Notes: generated from the letters alone by a model not told the origin. Shown: positions 52,371 to 60,977, counted from the first letter of the stretch. The stretch: 64,000 bases of DNA from Frigoribacterium endophyticum (GCF_011759585.1 NZ_JAAOYV010000001.1:310001-374000); one strand, 5' to 3'. Numbers and translations: made by a program.

Positions 52371-52378
52371 TCCCGCCC

Positions 52379-52400
52379 GGGGCCCGCGACCGCGGGCCCC
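52379..52400 (+). terminator. Terminator of the aldo/keto reductase gene
   Basis: GGGGCCCGCG (52379-52388) pairs perfectly with 52391-52400, 8 bp after the stop codon. Confidence 0.75.
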
Positions 52401-52419
52401 TCGCGGCGTCGATCGCACC

Positions 52420-52463
52420 AGCGCCGACCGGGCGCGGCACCCGTGCCGCACCCGGTCGGCGCT
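52420..52463. terminator. Second large hairpin before the Pr6Pr gene
   Basis: Arms 52420-52440 and 52443-52463 pair over 21 positions with one mismatch, immediately upstream of a -10-like TACGCT (52466-52471). It could be a second terminator or an operator for the next gene. Confidence 0.55.
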
Positions 52464-52530
52464 AGTACGCTCGTCGTCTCCGCCGTTGCCGGACCGGGCC
52501 GCGGCAGGTCGCCGAAGGAGAACCGTCGAA

Positions 52531-53343
52531 GTGCGTCACGTCGTGGGGGGCCTGCGCCTCCTGGCCGCCGCCGTGGGCCTCGTCGCGCTCGTGGGCAACT
52601 TCGTCTACGTGCTCGGCTTCTCGACCTTCACGTCGTTCAACTACTTCAGCTACTTCACGCAGCAGAGCAACATGTCGAACGTCGTCGTGCTCGTCGGCTC
52701 GGGCGTGGCCGCCCTCCGCGGCCGGTCGGAGTCGCCGCTCTTCGTCTCCGTCCACGCGCTCGTCACGACCTACGTCATCGTGTCGGGCATCGTCTACGGC
52801 ATCATCGTCGCCGAGTCGCTGGCCAACGGCTACGCGATCGGCGTGCCCTGGTCGAGCCAGGTGCTGCACTTCTGGATCCCCAGCTACGTGCTCGTCGACT
52901 GGGTGCTGGCCCCGGGGCGCAGCCGCATCAGCTGGAAGGTGCTCGGCGTCGTCCTCGTCTACCCGGTCGTCTGGGGCGTGGCCACGATCGTCCGCGGCGC
53001 CGACGTCGGCTGGTACCCCTACTTCTTCCTCGATCCGGCGCAGGTCTCGTGGCCCGGCGAGTTCCTGATGTACAACGCCATCGCGCTCGGCACGATCGTC
53101 GGGGTGCTGACCGGGCTGATCGCGCTCAGCCACCTGCGGCCCCGCGGCCCGCTGGCCGGCACCGCGCCCCCGCCCGGGCACGTCGACCAGCCCGGGGGCG
53201 GGGCGGGCTCCGGGGCGGCCGGGGCGGCCGGGGCTCAGGAGGCGGGGGTCGCGTCGGGGGTCGTGGTCTCGCCCGGCTCGGTGTCGGCTCCGTCGTCGCC
53301 CTCGGCGTCGTCGTCGGCCGGGTCGTCGAGCAGGTCGAGGTAG
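52531..53343 (+). CDS. Pr6Pr family membrane protein
   Basis: 270 residues, six hydrophobic helices. Seen: LRLLAAAVGLVALVGNFVYV, FTSFNYFSYFTQQSNMSNVVVLV (the N-YFT-QSN pattern typical of the Pr6Pr/FAR-17a-like group), WILHFW-like motif LHFWIPSYVLVDW near 111-123, YPVVWGVATIVRG near 138-150 and DVGWYPYFFLDPAQVSWPGE. Function of the family in bacteria is unknown. GTG with AAGGAG 9 nt upstream. The C-terminal 50 residues (Gly/Ala/Ser-rich) are low-complexity, and the last 109 bp overlap the 3' end of the convergent amine oxidase gene. Confidence 0.8.
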   Translation: MRHVVGGLRLLAAAVGLVALVGNFVYVLGFSTFTSFNYFSYFTQQSNMSNVVVLVGSGVAALRGRSESPLFVSVHALVTTYVIVSGIVYGIIVAESLANGYAIGVPWSSQVLHFWIPSYVLVDWVLAPGRSRISWKVLGVVLVYPVVWGVATIVRGADVGWYPYFFLDPAQVSWPGEFLMYNAIALGTIVGVLTGLIALSHLRPRGPLAGTAPPPGHVDQPGGGAGSGAAGAAGAQEAGVASGVVVSPGSVSAPSSPSASSSAGSSSRSR

Positions 53344-54785
53344 GGCTGCAGGCTCGCCATCGCCTGGGCGACGGCCTCGTCGTCGTCGAGCTCGAGGGTC
53401 GCCAGGGCCGCGTCGCCGCCCGTGAGGGCGACGAGCACCGGCTCGCCCGTGACCGGCTCGAGGTTGAGGAAGACGCGCCAGCGGGCCGTGTCGTCGGCGA
53501 CGACCCAGACGGTGGCCGTGGTCGACCAGAACGCCCGCTCGAAGCGCAGCCAGAGCACCTCCTGGTGGCCGACGCCCAGGGCGTCGATCGCGTCGAGGTG
53601 CTGCTGCGGGAGCTCCGGCGAGAACTCGACCGACGCCTCCTTCAGCACCCCCAGGGGGACGGTGACGACGGCGCGGTCGGCGGAGAGCGACTCGCCGGTG
53701 GCCGTCCGCAGGCCGACGCCCTCGTCGCCGTGGCGGATGCGCACGACGTTGCTGTCACGGAGCACGTCGAGGCCCCGCAGCTGGGCCGTGACGAACGACG
53801 AGAAGCCGCCGGTGACGAGGGCGGCGTCCGCGGGCAGGAGGAGGTCGGAGACGCCGGAGGCGCCGCCCGCGTCGAGCTCGCGGGCGGCGAGGGCCGAGGC
53901 GCCCGCGCCGAAGCGGACCGGCAGCACCTCGTCGACCACGACGGCGAGCCGGTCGGCGTCGGAGACCCCTGAGGCGTCGGGCTCGGCCGACACCTGGTCG
54001 GCCCCGGAGCCGGCCAGCGCCTCGGCGAGGGTGGGGGAGCCGGCGCGGCCGACCGCCCACTCGGCAGCCCGGGCGAGGGCGGAGGCGGTCGTCGCGTCGA
54101 GCACGGGCCCGTCGGTGACGAGGGTGGCCCCGTCGGCGCCCCGGGCCTCGACGGTGGGCTCGAGCCGGGTCAGGGCCACCCCGCCGAGGGCCAGGGCCGC
54201 GCGGAGGGCGACGGCCGCGTCGCCGAGGGGGAGCGCGGCGCCGAGCTCGACGGGGAAGGGCCAGTCGTCGCCGTCGACGCTGTGGACGCGGCCCCCGACG
54301 CGGTCCCGGGCCTCGATCACGACGACCTCGAAGCCGCGGTCGGCCAGGCTGCGCGCGGCCGTCGCCCCGGCGACGCCGGCGCCGACCACGGCGATGCGCT
54401 CGCCCGGCTGCGCGACGTCGGCCACGGCGTCGGCGACCTCGAACCCGCTCGCGCGCGCCCCGGAGACCGTGCCGGGCGAGACCGAGGCCGTGGCCTCGCC
54501 GGCGAGGAACACGCGGTCGCCGAGGGGCTCGCGGAGCGCCCGGCGGCTGTCGGGGCCGGCGTCGGGGGTGAGGTGGCTCGTGGCGCCGAGGGCGTAGGGG
54601 TCGCGGGCCCAGTTGCTGCGCCGGAAGGCCACCGGGGCGACGCCCTCGGGCAGCGGGGTCGGCGTGGGCGTCGGGGTCGCCGTGGGGGTCGCCGTCGGCG
54701 GCGGGGCGTCGGTCGTGCAGGCGGCCAGCAGGAGCACGGCCCCGGAGACCGAGCCCGTCAGGAACGCGCGACGACTGATGCCCAT
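53235..54785 (-). CDS. Exported flavin amine oxidase-like lipoprotein, circularly permuted
   Basis: 516 residues. Seen: twin-arginine signal (SRRAFLTG) running into a lipobox LAAC (Cys23), then a Thr/Pro linker to about 46. Next comes WARDPYALG (59-67), FLAGEA (93-98) and PGTVSGARASG (104-114): in ordinary flavin monoamine oxidases this block is at the C-terminus. Only after it come the Rossmann motif VVGAGVAGATAARSL (133-147) and ARDRVGGRVHS. The C-terminus stops after SLQPYLDLL where the missing block should follow, then an acidic tail. The domain order is therefore permuted. FAD-loaded export by Tat fits a cofactor enzyme. Substrate amine unknown. ATG is the sole start before the RR motif. 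Confidence 0.82.
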   Translation of the reverse strand: MGISRRAFLTGSVSGAVLLLAACTTDAPPPTATPTATPTPTPTPLPEGVAPVAFRRSNWARDPYALGATSHLTPDAGPDSRRALREPLGDRVFLAGEATASVSPGTVSGARASGFEVADAVADVAQPGERIAVVGAGVAGATAARSLADRGFEVVVIEARDRVGGRVHSVDGDDWPFPVELGAALPLGDAAVALRAALALGGVALTRLEPTVEARGADGATLVTDGPVLDATTASALARAAEWAVGRAGSPTLAEALAGSGADQVSAEPDASGVSDADRLAVVVDEVLPVRFGAGASALAARELDAGGASGVSDLLLPADAALVTGGFSSFVTAQLRGLDVLRDSNVVRIRHGDEGVGLRTATGESLSADRAVVTVPLGVLKEASVEFSPELPQQHLDAIDALGVGHQEVLWLRFERAFWSTTATVWVVADDTARWRVFLNLEPVTGEPVLVALTGGDAALATLELDDDEAVAQAMASLQPYLDLLDDPADDDAEGDDGADTEPGETTTPDATPAS

Positions 54786-54854
54786 GGTGCGTCCATCATC
54801 GCAGCGACGGGCGGCCGTGTCGCGCTCCGCGGGCGCGTCGCGCGCGTCGAGCGC

Positions 54855-54930
54855 GTCGAGCGTTCAGGAGCGGCCGGCGCGAGCGGCCCGTCGCGGGCCG
54901 CCCCGCGCGGCTCCCTCCTGAACCGTCGAG
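54855..54930. repeat. 76-bp inverted-repeat element, copy 9
   Basis: Left end GTCGAGCGTTCAGGAG, right end CTCCTGAACCGTCGAG (last base changed). The interior has its own central stem (GCGGCCCG/CGGGCCGC). It lies 31 bp beyond the alpha/beta hydrolase stop. Confidence 0.78.
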
Positions 54931-54960
54931 GCCGGGGCGGCGCGCTGGCGCGACGGGCGC

Positions 54961-55758
54961 TCAGGCGTCGACGGCCTCGAGGAAGGTCCGCAGCAGGTCG
55001 GTCACCTGGTCGACCGGCTGCAGCGACGACGCGTGGTCCTGCCCGACGAGCTCGTAGAACGCGGCCTCGGGCATGCGGCGTGCGGCGTCCTGCGACTCGC
55101 GGTGCCGCTCGACGTCGCGGGTGCCCGCGAGCAGCAGCGTCGGCACCGTGACCGAGTCGAGCTGCTCGGCCGTGAGGCCGCCGCCCGTCTCGGCGGCGGT
55201 GAAGAACGCCGCCAGCGCCTCCGGGTCGTCCTGGCGGAAGGCGAGCCGCGTGCCGGGGTCGAGCGGGCGGCCCATCGCGAGCTCCCACCCGGCGATGAAC
55301 GAGTCCATGCCCCCGGTCGTGAGCCGCTGGTGCCAGTCGGGCGTGAAGGTCGCGCCGATGTTGCCGTTCATGGGCGCCCAGCTGCCCCCGATCGTCGTCA
55401 GGGTGCGGAGCAGCTCGGGCTCGTGGGCCGCGATCGACAGCCCGACCCGGGCGCCGAACGAGTAGCCGACGTAGTGCACCGGCGCGAGCCCGGTGGCGTC
55501 GAGCACGGCGGCGACGTCGCCGCGGTGGTGGGCCATCGAGTAGGCGGCAGGGTCGTGGGGCCCGCCGCTCCGTCCGTGGCCCCGCAGGTCGAGGGCGACG
55601 ACGGTGAAGTCGCGCTCGAGGTCGCGCAGGTAGCCGAGCCCGCGCCAGCTGCCCTTCGACAGGCCCGAGCCGTGCACGAGCAGCAGCGGGGCGCCGTCAC
55701 CGGCCACCTCGTAGGCGATCGCGGTGCCGTCGACGGGGTTGTGGGCCTCAGAACGCAT
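54961..55758 (-). CDS. Alpha/beta hydrolase
   Basis: 265 residues. Seen: HGSGLSKGSW oxyanion region near 30-39; DLRGHGRSGGP near 57-67; nucleophile elbow GYSFG with Ser near 100; AGTRDVERH near 216-224 (acid Asp region); and QDHASS with the catalytic His near 245. No signal peptide. This is the broad esterase/C-C hydrolase/epoxide hydrolase-like family; substrate not inferable. Upstream of the amine oxidase on the same strand but separated by repeat copy 9, so probably a separate transcript. Confidence 0.88.
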   Translation of the reverse strand: MRSEAHNPVDGTAIAYEVAGDGAPLLLVHGSGLSKGSWRGLGYLRDLERDFTVVALDLRGHGRSGGPHDPAAYSMAHHRGDVAAVLDATGLAPVHYVGYSFGARVGLSIAAHEPELLRTLTTIGGSWAPMNGNIGATFTPDWHQRLTTGGMDSFIAGWELAMGRPLDPGTRLAFRQDDPEALAAFFTAAETGGGLTAEQLDSVTVPTLLLAGTRDVERHRESQDAARRMPEAAFYELVGQDHASSLQPVDQVTDLLRTFLEAVDA

Positions 55759-55872
55759 CCGGCCAGTCTGGCAGGGAGGCGAACCCGCGTGCCCGGACCG
55801 GTCCGTTCGTGCCCGGATCGCCCCGGTCCCGGTCTACTTCCCTCGGAGCGAGCGCGGGAGGCGCGGGTCGGC

Positions 55873-55878
55873 CACGAT
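55873..55878 (+). promoter_or_regulatory. -10 element, leaderless start of nnrE
   Basis: CACGAT followed by 7 nt and ATG 55886. An in-frame ATG at 55877 overlaps the element and is unlikely. GGAGGCGCGGGTCGG lies directly upstream (55858-55872). Confidence 0.45.
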
Positions 55879-55885
55879 GGACGCC

Positions 55886-56584
55886 ATGGTCCACGGATGG
55901 TCGGCAGAGCAGGTCAGGGCGGCCGAGGCGCCGCACCTCGAGGCGGGCGAGCCCCTGATGCAGCGCGCGAGCGACGGGCTGGCGGAGGCGGTGCGCGGTC
56001 TGCTGCGCGACTCCGGCCGGTGGCCCGCCCCCGTGGTGCTGCTCGTCGGCAGCGGATCGAACGGGGGCGACGCGCTCTTCGCCGGGGCGGCGCTCGCGGC
56101 CGACGGCTGCCCGGTGACCGTGGTGCCGACCGGATCCCGGGTGCACGAGGCCGGCCTCGCCGCGGCCACCGGGGCCGGTGCCGTCACGGACGACCCGGCC
56201 GCGTGGGCCACGCCCGAGGCCGCCCGTCGGCGACTGCACGAGACGGGCGCCGCGGTGCTGCTCGACGGCCTCGTCGGCACGGGCACGAGCGCCGACCCCG
56301 CGCTGCGGGGCCGGGCGCGCGACGTCGTCGAGGCCCTGCTGCCCTCGCTGCGCGAGCCGGGCGCGCCCGCCGTGGTCGCGGTCGACGTGCCCAGCGGCGT
56401 CGGCCCCGACGACGGCAGCGTGCCCGACCCCGCCGTGCTCCCGGCGACCCTGACGGTCACCTTCGGCGGCCACAAGGCCGGGCTGCTCCTCGAGCCGGCG
56501 GCCGGCCTCGCGGGCGAGGTCGTGCTGATCGACATCGGGCTGCTGCCCGACCTCGCGCGGATGACGCCGCTCGTCACGCGCTGA
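55886..56584 (+). CDS. nnrE: NAD(P)H-hydrate epimerase
   Basis: Epimerises R- and S-NAD(P)HX so that NnrD can repair both; YjeF_N domain, 232 residues. Seen: WSAEQVRAAEA near 5-15; LMQRASDGLAEAV near 24-36; GSGSNGGDAL at 55-64 (the glycine-rich NGGD loop); DGLVGTGTSADP near 129-140 (catalytic Asp); and DVPSGVGPDDG near 168-178. Partner activity NnrD is encoded separately at 215-1084. Converges on an MFS gene. Confidence 0.88.
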   Translation: MVHGWSAEQVRAAEAPHLEAGEPLMQRASDGLAEAVRGLLRDSGRWPAPVVLLVGSGSNGGDALFAGAALAADGCPVTVVPTGSRVHEAGLAAATGAGAVTDDPAAWATPEAARRRLHETGAAVLLDGLVGTGTSADPALRGRARDVVEALLPSLREPGAPAVVAVDVPSGVGPDDGSVPDPAVLPATLTVTFGGHKAGLLLEPAAGLAGEVVLIDIGLLPDLARMTPLVTR

Positions 56585-56617
56585 CGAGCGGCGCCGCCCT
56601 CACGACCCGGCCCGGCC

Positions 56618-58078
56618 TCACGATCGGGGCTTGACCACCGACAGCGGGCTGGTGATCGCCTCGAGCGACTTCCGTTCGGCGGCCACGCCGAAGACGAACG
56701 CGATGACGCCGCCGACCAGCATGATGCCCGCGCCGAGGAAGTAGCCGAAGGTCAGCGGCCCCCGGTCGGTGCCGTCGCCGATCAGGGCGCCGTAGAGCGT
56801 CGGGGCGACCGCGCCCGCGATCTGGCCGAGCGCGAAGAAGTAGCCGATGACCTGGCCGCGCAGCTCGAGCGGGAAGATCTCGCTCACCGTGAGGTACGCC
56901 GAGGAGGCGCCCGCCGACGCGAAGAAGAACGACACGCACCAGAAGACCGTCTGGGTCGTCGCGCTCAGCACGTCCATGTGGAAGAGCACGGCCGACACGG
57001 CCAGCACCACGGCCGAGACGCCGTAGGTGAGGAAGATCATCTGCCGACGGCCCCAGGTGTCGAAGAGGTGGCCGAGCAGCAGCGGGCCGAGCAGGTTGCC
57101 GATCGCGAACGGGAAGAAGAAGTACTGCGTCGACGCCGGGTCGGTGCCGTAGAAGTTCTGCAGCACCAGGGCGTAGGTGAAGAAGATCGCGTTGTAGAGG
57201 AACGACTGCGTGATCATCATCGTCGCGGCGACGAGGGTGCGCTTCGGGTAGTCCTTCACGAGGGTGCGGAAGATCACGCTGAACGGGATCCGGCCGTCGC
57301 CGGCGATCTCGAGCGCCTGGTCGTCGCTGACGGGCTCCAGGTGCCGGCCCTCCGCCTCCACCCTCTTCTCGATGTCGGTGACGGTGGCCTCGGCCTCCTC
57401 CTCGCGGCCGTGGGTCATCAGCCAGCGCGGGCTCTCGGGGATGTGCCGGCGCAGGTAGATGATGATCAGCCCGAGCACCGGGCCGATGAAGAAGCCGATG
57501 CGCCAGCCGACGTCCTCGGCGAAGTAGTCGGTGTTCAGCAGGAAGAGGTTGGCGGCCGAGCCGAGGGCCGCACCGCCCCAGTACGTGCCGTTGATCGCGA
57601 TGTCGACGCGGCCGCGGTAGCGCGACGGGATGATCTCGTCGATGGCCGAGTTGATCGCGGCGTACTCGCCGCCGATGCCCATGCCGGCGATGAAGCGGAA
57701 CACGGCCAGGAAGGCGAAGTTCGGCGAGAGCCCGGCGAGGCCGCTGGCGACGAGGTAGATGGCCAACGTGAGGATGAACAGCTTCTTGCGGCCGAGCGTG
57801 TCGCTCATGCGCCCGAAGATCAGGGCGCCGGCGACCTGGCCGAGCAGGTAGATGGTGCCGAGGTAGCCCACCTGGGCGGCCGTGAGGCCGAGGTCGGCCT
57901 GGAAACCGGCGGAGGCGACGATCTGGATCTCGAGGCCGTCGAGCACCCACGAGAAGCCGAGGCCGACGACGATCGTCCAGTGGAAGCGGGTCCACGGCAG
58001 CCGGTCCATCCGGGCCGGGACGAGGCTGCGCCGGGGAGCCCCGGTCGCCCCCTCGGCGGTGGTGGGCGTGTTCGACAT
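56618..58078 (-). CDS. MFS transporter, sugar-porter type
   Basis: 486 residues, 12 hydrophobic helices. Seen: VVGLGFSWVLDGLEIQIV in helix 1; motif A GRMSDTLGRKKLF near 90-102; FRFIAGMGIGGEYAAINSAIDE near 127-148; the sugar-porter motif PESPRWLMTHGR after helix 6 near 212-223; a charged central loop; and DTWGRRQMIF in the second half. The set fits the sugar porter family or related niacin/aromatic-acid symporters; substrate not fixed. A 30-bp dyad 73 bp upstream of the start may be its operator. Confidence 0.85.
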   Translation of the reverse strand: MSNTPTTAEGATGAPRRSLVPARMDRLPWTRFHWTIVVGLGFSWVLDGLEIQIVASAGFQADLGLTAAQVGYLGTIYLLGQVAGALIFGRMSDTLGRKKLFILTLAIYLVASGLAGLSPNFAFLAVFRFIAGMGIGGEYAAINSAIDEIIPSRYRGRVDIAINGTYWGGAALGSAANLFLLNTDYFAEDVGWRIGFFIGPVLGLIIIYLRRHIPESPRWLMTHGREEEAEATVTDIEKRVEAEGRHLEPVSDDQALEIAGDGRIPFSVIFRTLVKDYPKRTLVAATMMITQSFLYNAIFFTYALVLQNFYGTDPASTQYFFFPFAIGNLLGPLLLGHLFDTWGRRQMIFLTYGVSAVVLAVSAVLFHMDVLSATTQTVFWCVSFFFASAGASSAYLTVSEIFPLELRGQVIGYFFALGQIAGAVAPTLYGALIGDGTDRGPLTFGYFLGAGIMLVGGVIAFVFGVAAERKSLEAITSPLSVVKPRS

Positions 58079-58150
58079 GGGTGCCTCCCCGGGTGCTGCG
58101 CTCGACGTGCGGAGCGGCCGCGGCGCAGGTGCCGTCGGCCGGTCGGGGAG

Positions 58151-58180
58151 TGCAGACGCTGCAGGAGTGCAGCCTCTGCA
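58151..58180. promoter_or_regulatory. Candidate operator upstream of the sugar-porter gene
   Basis: TGCAGACGCTGCA-GGAG-TGCAGCCTCTGCA: 13-bp inverted arms with one mismatch, 73-102 bp upstream of the ATG at 58078. Each arm is itself nearly palindromic. The 58079-58421 gap otherwise holds only repeat copy 10. Confidence 0.5.
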
Positions 58181-58255
58181 CGGGCCGCGACCGGTCGAAG
58201 CTACTCCCCGCCCGGGGCCTGCGACCGGTGCCCCCGAGGGGCTGGCGGCGGAGGC

Positions 58256-58330
58256 GTCGAGCGTTCAGGGGCGACCGGCTCGGCGGAGCGGTGACGGCCG
58301 CCGGACGCCGTTGACGCCTGAACGCTCGAC
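58256..58330. repeat. 75-bp inverted-repeat element, copy 10
   Basis: Left end GTCGAGCGTTCAGGGG, right end CGCCTGAACGCTCGAC; nearly the consensus at both ends. It lies 91 bp beyond the stop of the DHA2 exporter at 58422. Confidence 0.8.
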
Positions 58331-58421
58331 ACGAGGTCGCGCGCGCAGGCGTCAGGGGGCGGAGCCAGCCACGGGAGGGCCGGCCCGGGGGAGGCGCGGT
58401 GCCCTCCCCGAGGAGGGTCGC

Positions 58422-59918
58422 CTAGTGCGCGACCACCTTCTCGGCGCCCTCGACCACCGGCGGCCGGCGGACGAAGAACGAGCCGACCACGGCGAACACC
58501 GAGATGACCGCGCCGACGAGGAAGGCCGCCCGCACGCCGCTGCTGGCGGCGGCGACGTCGCCCGCGCCGCCGGAGGCGGCCGTGGTCGCGGCGAGGGTCA
58601 TCACGGTGACGAACACGGCCGTGCCGGCGGCGCCGGCGACCTGCTGCACCGTGCCGACGACCGCGCTGCCGTGCGAGTAGAGACGCCCCGGCAGCGAGCC
58701 GAGGCCCGACGTGAAGAGCGGCGTGAACATCAGGGCGAGGCCGATGCTCAGCGCCACGTGCGCCCCGAGCACCATCGGGATCGGCGTCGACTCGGAGACC
58801 GTCGACAGGAACCACAGCACGGCGCTGACCAGGGCGGTGCCGGGCACGAGCAGGACGGTCGGGCCGTACTTGTCGAAGAGGCGGCCGACGATCGGCGACA
58901 GGAGGCCCTGGACGAGCCCGCCGGGCAGGAGCAGCAGGCCGGTCGCGAGGGGGTCGAGGCCGTGCACGTTCTGGAGGTAGATCGGCAGGACGATCAGCGT
59001 GCCGAACAGGGCGATCATGCCGATGCCGAGCACCAGGGTCGACATCGTGAAGGTGCGGGAGGCGAAGGTGCGGAGGTCGAGGAGCGCCGTGTCGGTGCGC
59101 TGCAGCGCGCGCTGGCGCAGCACGAACGCGACGAGGGCCACGACGCCGACCGCGAGCGGGACCCACGCCGGCACGGCGGCCTCGGCGCCCTCGCCGAAGG
59201 TGCTGAGGCCGTAGACGACGCCGCCGAAGGCGAACGCGGAGAGGATGACCGACAGCACGTCGAGGGGCACCTTGGTGGGCGTCGTCACGTTCTTGACGCG
59301 GACGGCCCCGAGGGCGAGCGCCGCGAGGGCGATCGGCAGCACCAGGATGAACATGAAGCGCCACTCGAGGACGCTGAGGATGAGGCCGGAGATGGTCGGG
59401 CCGATGGCCGGGGCCACCGAGATGACGATCGAGATGTTGCCCATCGTGCGGCCGCGGGTCGCCGGCGGCACGAGGGTCAGGACGGTCGTCATCAGCAGCG
59501 GCATCATGATCGCCGTTCCCGACGCCTGCACCACGCGGCCGATCAGCAGCACGCTGAAGCCGGGCGCGATCGCCGAGATCGCCGTGCCGAGGCTGAACAG
59601 GCTCATGGCGGTGATGAAGACCGGGCGCGTGTCGAAGCGCTGCAGCAGGAAGCCCGTGATCGGGATGACGACGGCCATCGTCAGCATGAAGCCGGTGGTG
59701 AGCCACTGGCCGGCCGTGACGGTGATGTCGAGGTCGCGCGTGAGGCTGGGCAGCGCCACGCCCATGATCGTCTCGTTGAGGATGACGACGAAGGCCGAGA
59801 CGAGCAGCAGCCCGATGACCAGCTTGTTGCGGGCGGCGGTCGCCGCATCGGGGCCGTCGTCGGCGCCGGCCGCGCCGGCGGGGGCGGCGGTCGTGGGGCG
59901 GGCGGTGTCGCTCGTCAT
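58422..59918 (-). CDS. DHA2-family MFS exporter
   Basis: 498 residues, 14 predicted helices. Seen: LNETIMGVALPSLTRDL near 47-63 (DHA2 helix-1 motif), GQWLTTGFMLTMAVVIPITGFLLQRF, RVVQASGTAIMMPLL in helix 4 and GPTISGLILSVLEWRFMF in helix 5-6. This is the Lde/YhcA-like multidrug group rather than the QacA group at 2559. ATG 59918 has AGGAG 8 nt upstream; the frame extends to 60008 but without conserved sequence. Substrate unknown. No regulator adjacent. Confidence 0.88.
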   Translation of the reverse strand: MTSDTARPTTAAPAGAAGADDGPDAATAARNKLVIGLLLVSAFVVILNETIMGVALPSLTRDLDITVTAGQWLTTGFMLTMAVVIPITGFLLQRFDTRPVFITAMSLFSLGTAISAIAPGFSVLLIGRVVQASGTAIMMPLLMTTVLTLVPPATRGRTMGNISIVISVAPAIGPTISGLILSVLEWRFMFILVLPIALAALALGAVRVKNVTTPTKVPLDVLSVILSAFAFGGVVYGLSTFGEGAEAAVPAWVPLAVGVVALVAFVLRQRALQRTDTALLDLRTFASRTFTMSTLVLGIGMIALFGTLIVLPIYLQNVHGLDPLATGLLLLPGGLVQGLLSPIVGRLFDKYGPTVLLVPGTALVSAVLWFLSTVSESTPIPMVLGAHVALSIGLALMFTPLFTSGLGSLPGRLYSHGSAVVGTVQQVAGAAGTAVFVTVMTLAATTAASGGAGDVAAASSGVRAAFLVGAVISVFAVVGSFFVRRPPVVEGAEKVVAH

Positions 59919-60035
59919 GGCGGTGCTCCTGGGGAACGAGGGCGGATGGCGGGAGGCGACCTCACCGTCGAGACGCTCCAGGGAGAAGGCCCCGCCCGCC
60001 TGGATCATTCCCGCGGATCGCCCCTGGATGTGCCG

Positions 60036-60075
60036 GGAGCCCGCGAGCCGACCCGAGGGGCGGCCGGCGGGCTCC
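60036..60075 (-). terminator. Probable terminator of the ABC exporter operon
   Basis: GGAGCCCGC (60036-60044) pairs with GCGGGCTCC (60067-60075) around a GC-rich 22-nt loop, just beyond the permease stop on the minus strand. Confidence 0.5.
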
Positions 60076-60095
60076 GTGGCCGAGCGGCGGCGGCG

Positions 60096-60977
60096 TCAGA
60101 CGTCGCGGCGCTTCACCGCGGCGACCGCGACGACGAACAGGGCGACGACCCAGCCGGCGAGCACGCCGAGGGCCTGCCACGGCGTCAGCACCACGGCGTC
60201 GTCGACCGTCGGCGGGGTCAGCATCGACGACCCCTCGACCTGGTACTCGAAGACGCGGGTCGCGGCCTGGGGCGGGGTGAACTCGTAGAGCGTGTAGATC
60301 CACGGCTCGGAGATCACGGCCATGCCGATCGTGAAGATGATCGGCAGCACGAAGACCAGGCCGATCGACGCCGCGATGCCGCCGGCCCCGTTGCGGATGA
60401 CCGCGCCCAGCCCGAACGAGATCATCGCGATCATCGCGACGCTGGCGGCGGCGCCGACGAGCGACCACCACAGGCCGGTGTCTCCGAGGTCGAGCTCGAT
60501 GCCCGTCGACGACGAGAGCAGGGGCGTGCAGACGAGCGCGGCGACGACCAGGGCGAGGCCGGAGACGACGAAGGTGCTGACGCCGACGATGAGCACCTTG
60601 GCCACGAGCGCGGGCGTGCGCCGGGGCACGGCGGTGAAGGTGGAACGGATCATGCCGGTGCCGTACTCGCCAGTGATGACGAGGGCGCCGAGCACCGCGG
60701 CGACGAGCTGGGCGAAGGCGACGCCGATCGTGATGACCTGCACGCCGAGCGCCTGCTGCTGCTCGGCCGTCGCCTCCATGCCCTCGAAGCCGCTGGCGAC
60801 GGAGGCGAACAGCGCGCCGAACCCGACGACGATCACGACGATGACGGCGAAGCACCACGCGGTCGAGCGCAGGCTGCGGAGCTTGATCCACTCGGAGGCG
60901 ACGACGTGGGCGAAGGTCACGCCGGGCCCGACCGAGTGGCCGTGGGCGGAGCGTCGGGTGTGGGCGGCGGCGGTCAT
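60096..60977 (-). CDS. ABC exporter permease (BcrB/NatB-like)
   Basis: 293 residues, six hydrophobic helices. Seen: FAHVVASEWIKLRSLRSTAW near 23-42, the typical cytoplasmic start of ABC-2 permeases, then GALVITGEYGTGMIRSTFTAVPRR near 97-120, the coupling-helix region, and paired helices to the C-terminal KRRDV. ATG overlaps the ATPase stop by 4 nt (ATGA). With the ATPase it forms a two-component exporter for a drug, peptide or lipid, cargo unknown. Confidence 0.88.
   Translation of the reverse strand: MTAAAHTRRSAHGHSVGPGVTFAHVVASEWIKLRSLRSTAWCFAVIVVIVVGFGALFASVASGFEGMEATAEQQQALGVQVITIGVAFAQLVAAVLGALVITGEYGTGMIRSTFTAVPRRTPALVAKVLIVGVSTFVVSGLALVVAALVCTPLLSSSTGIELDLGDTGLWWSLVGAAASVAMIAMISFGLGAVIRNGAGGIAASIGLVFVLPIIFTIGMAVISEPWIYTLYEFTPPQAATRVFEYQVEGSSMLTPPTVDDAVVLTPWQALGVLAGWVVALFVVAVAAVKRRDV

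Noticed and set aside
53235-54785. Frameshift or chimeric assembly explaining the odd domain order of the amine oxidase
   Set aside because: A single uninterrupted frame includes signal peptide, linker, moved block, Rossmann domain and end of the substrate domain, with sensible linkers at each join, so permutation is the simpler reading from the sequence alone.
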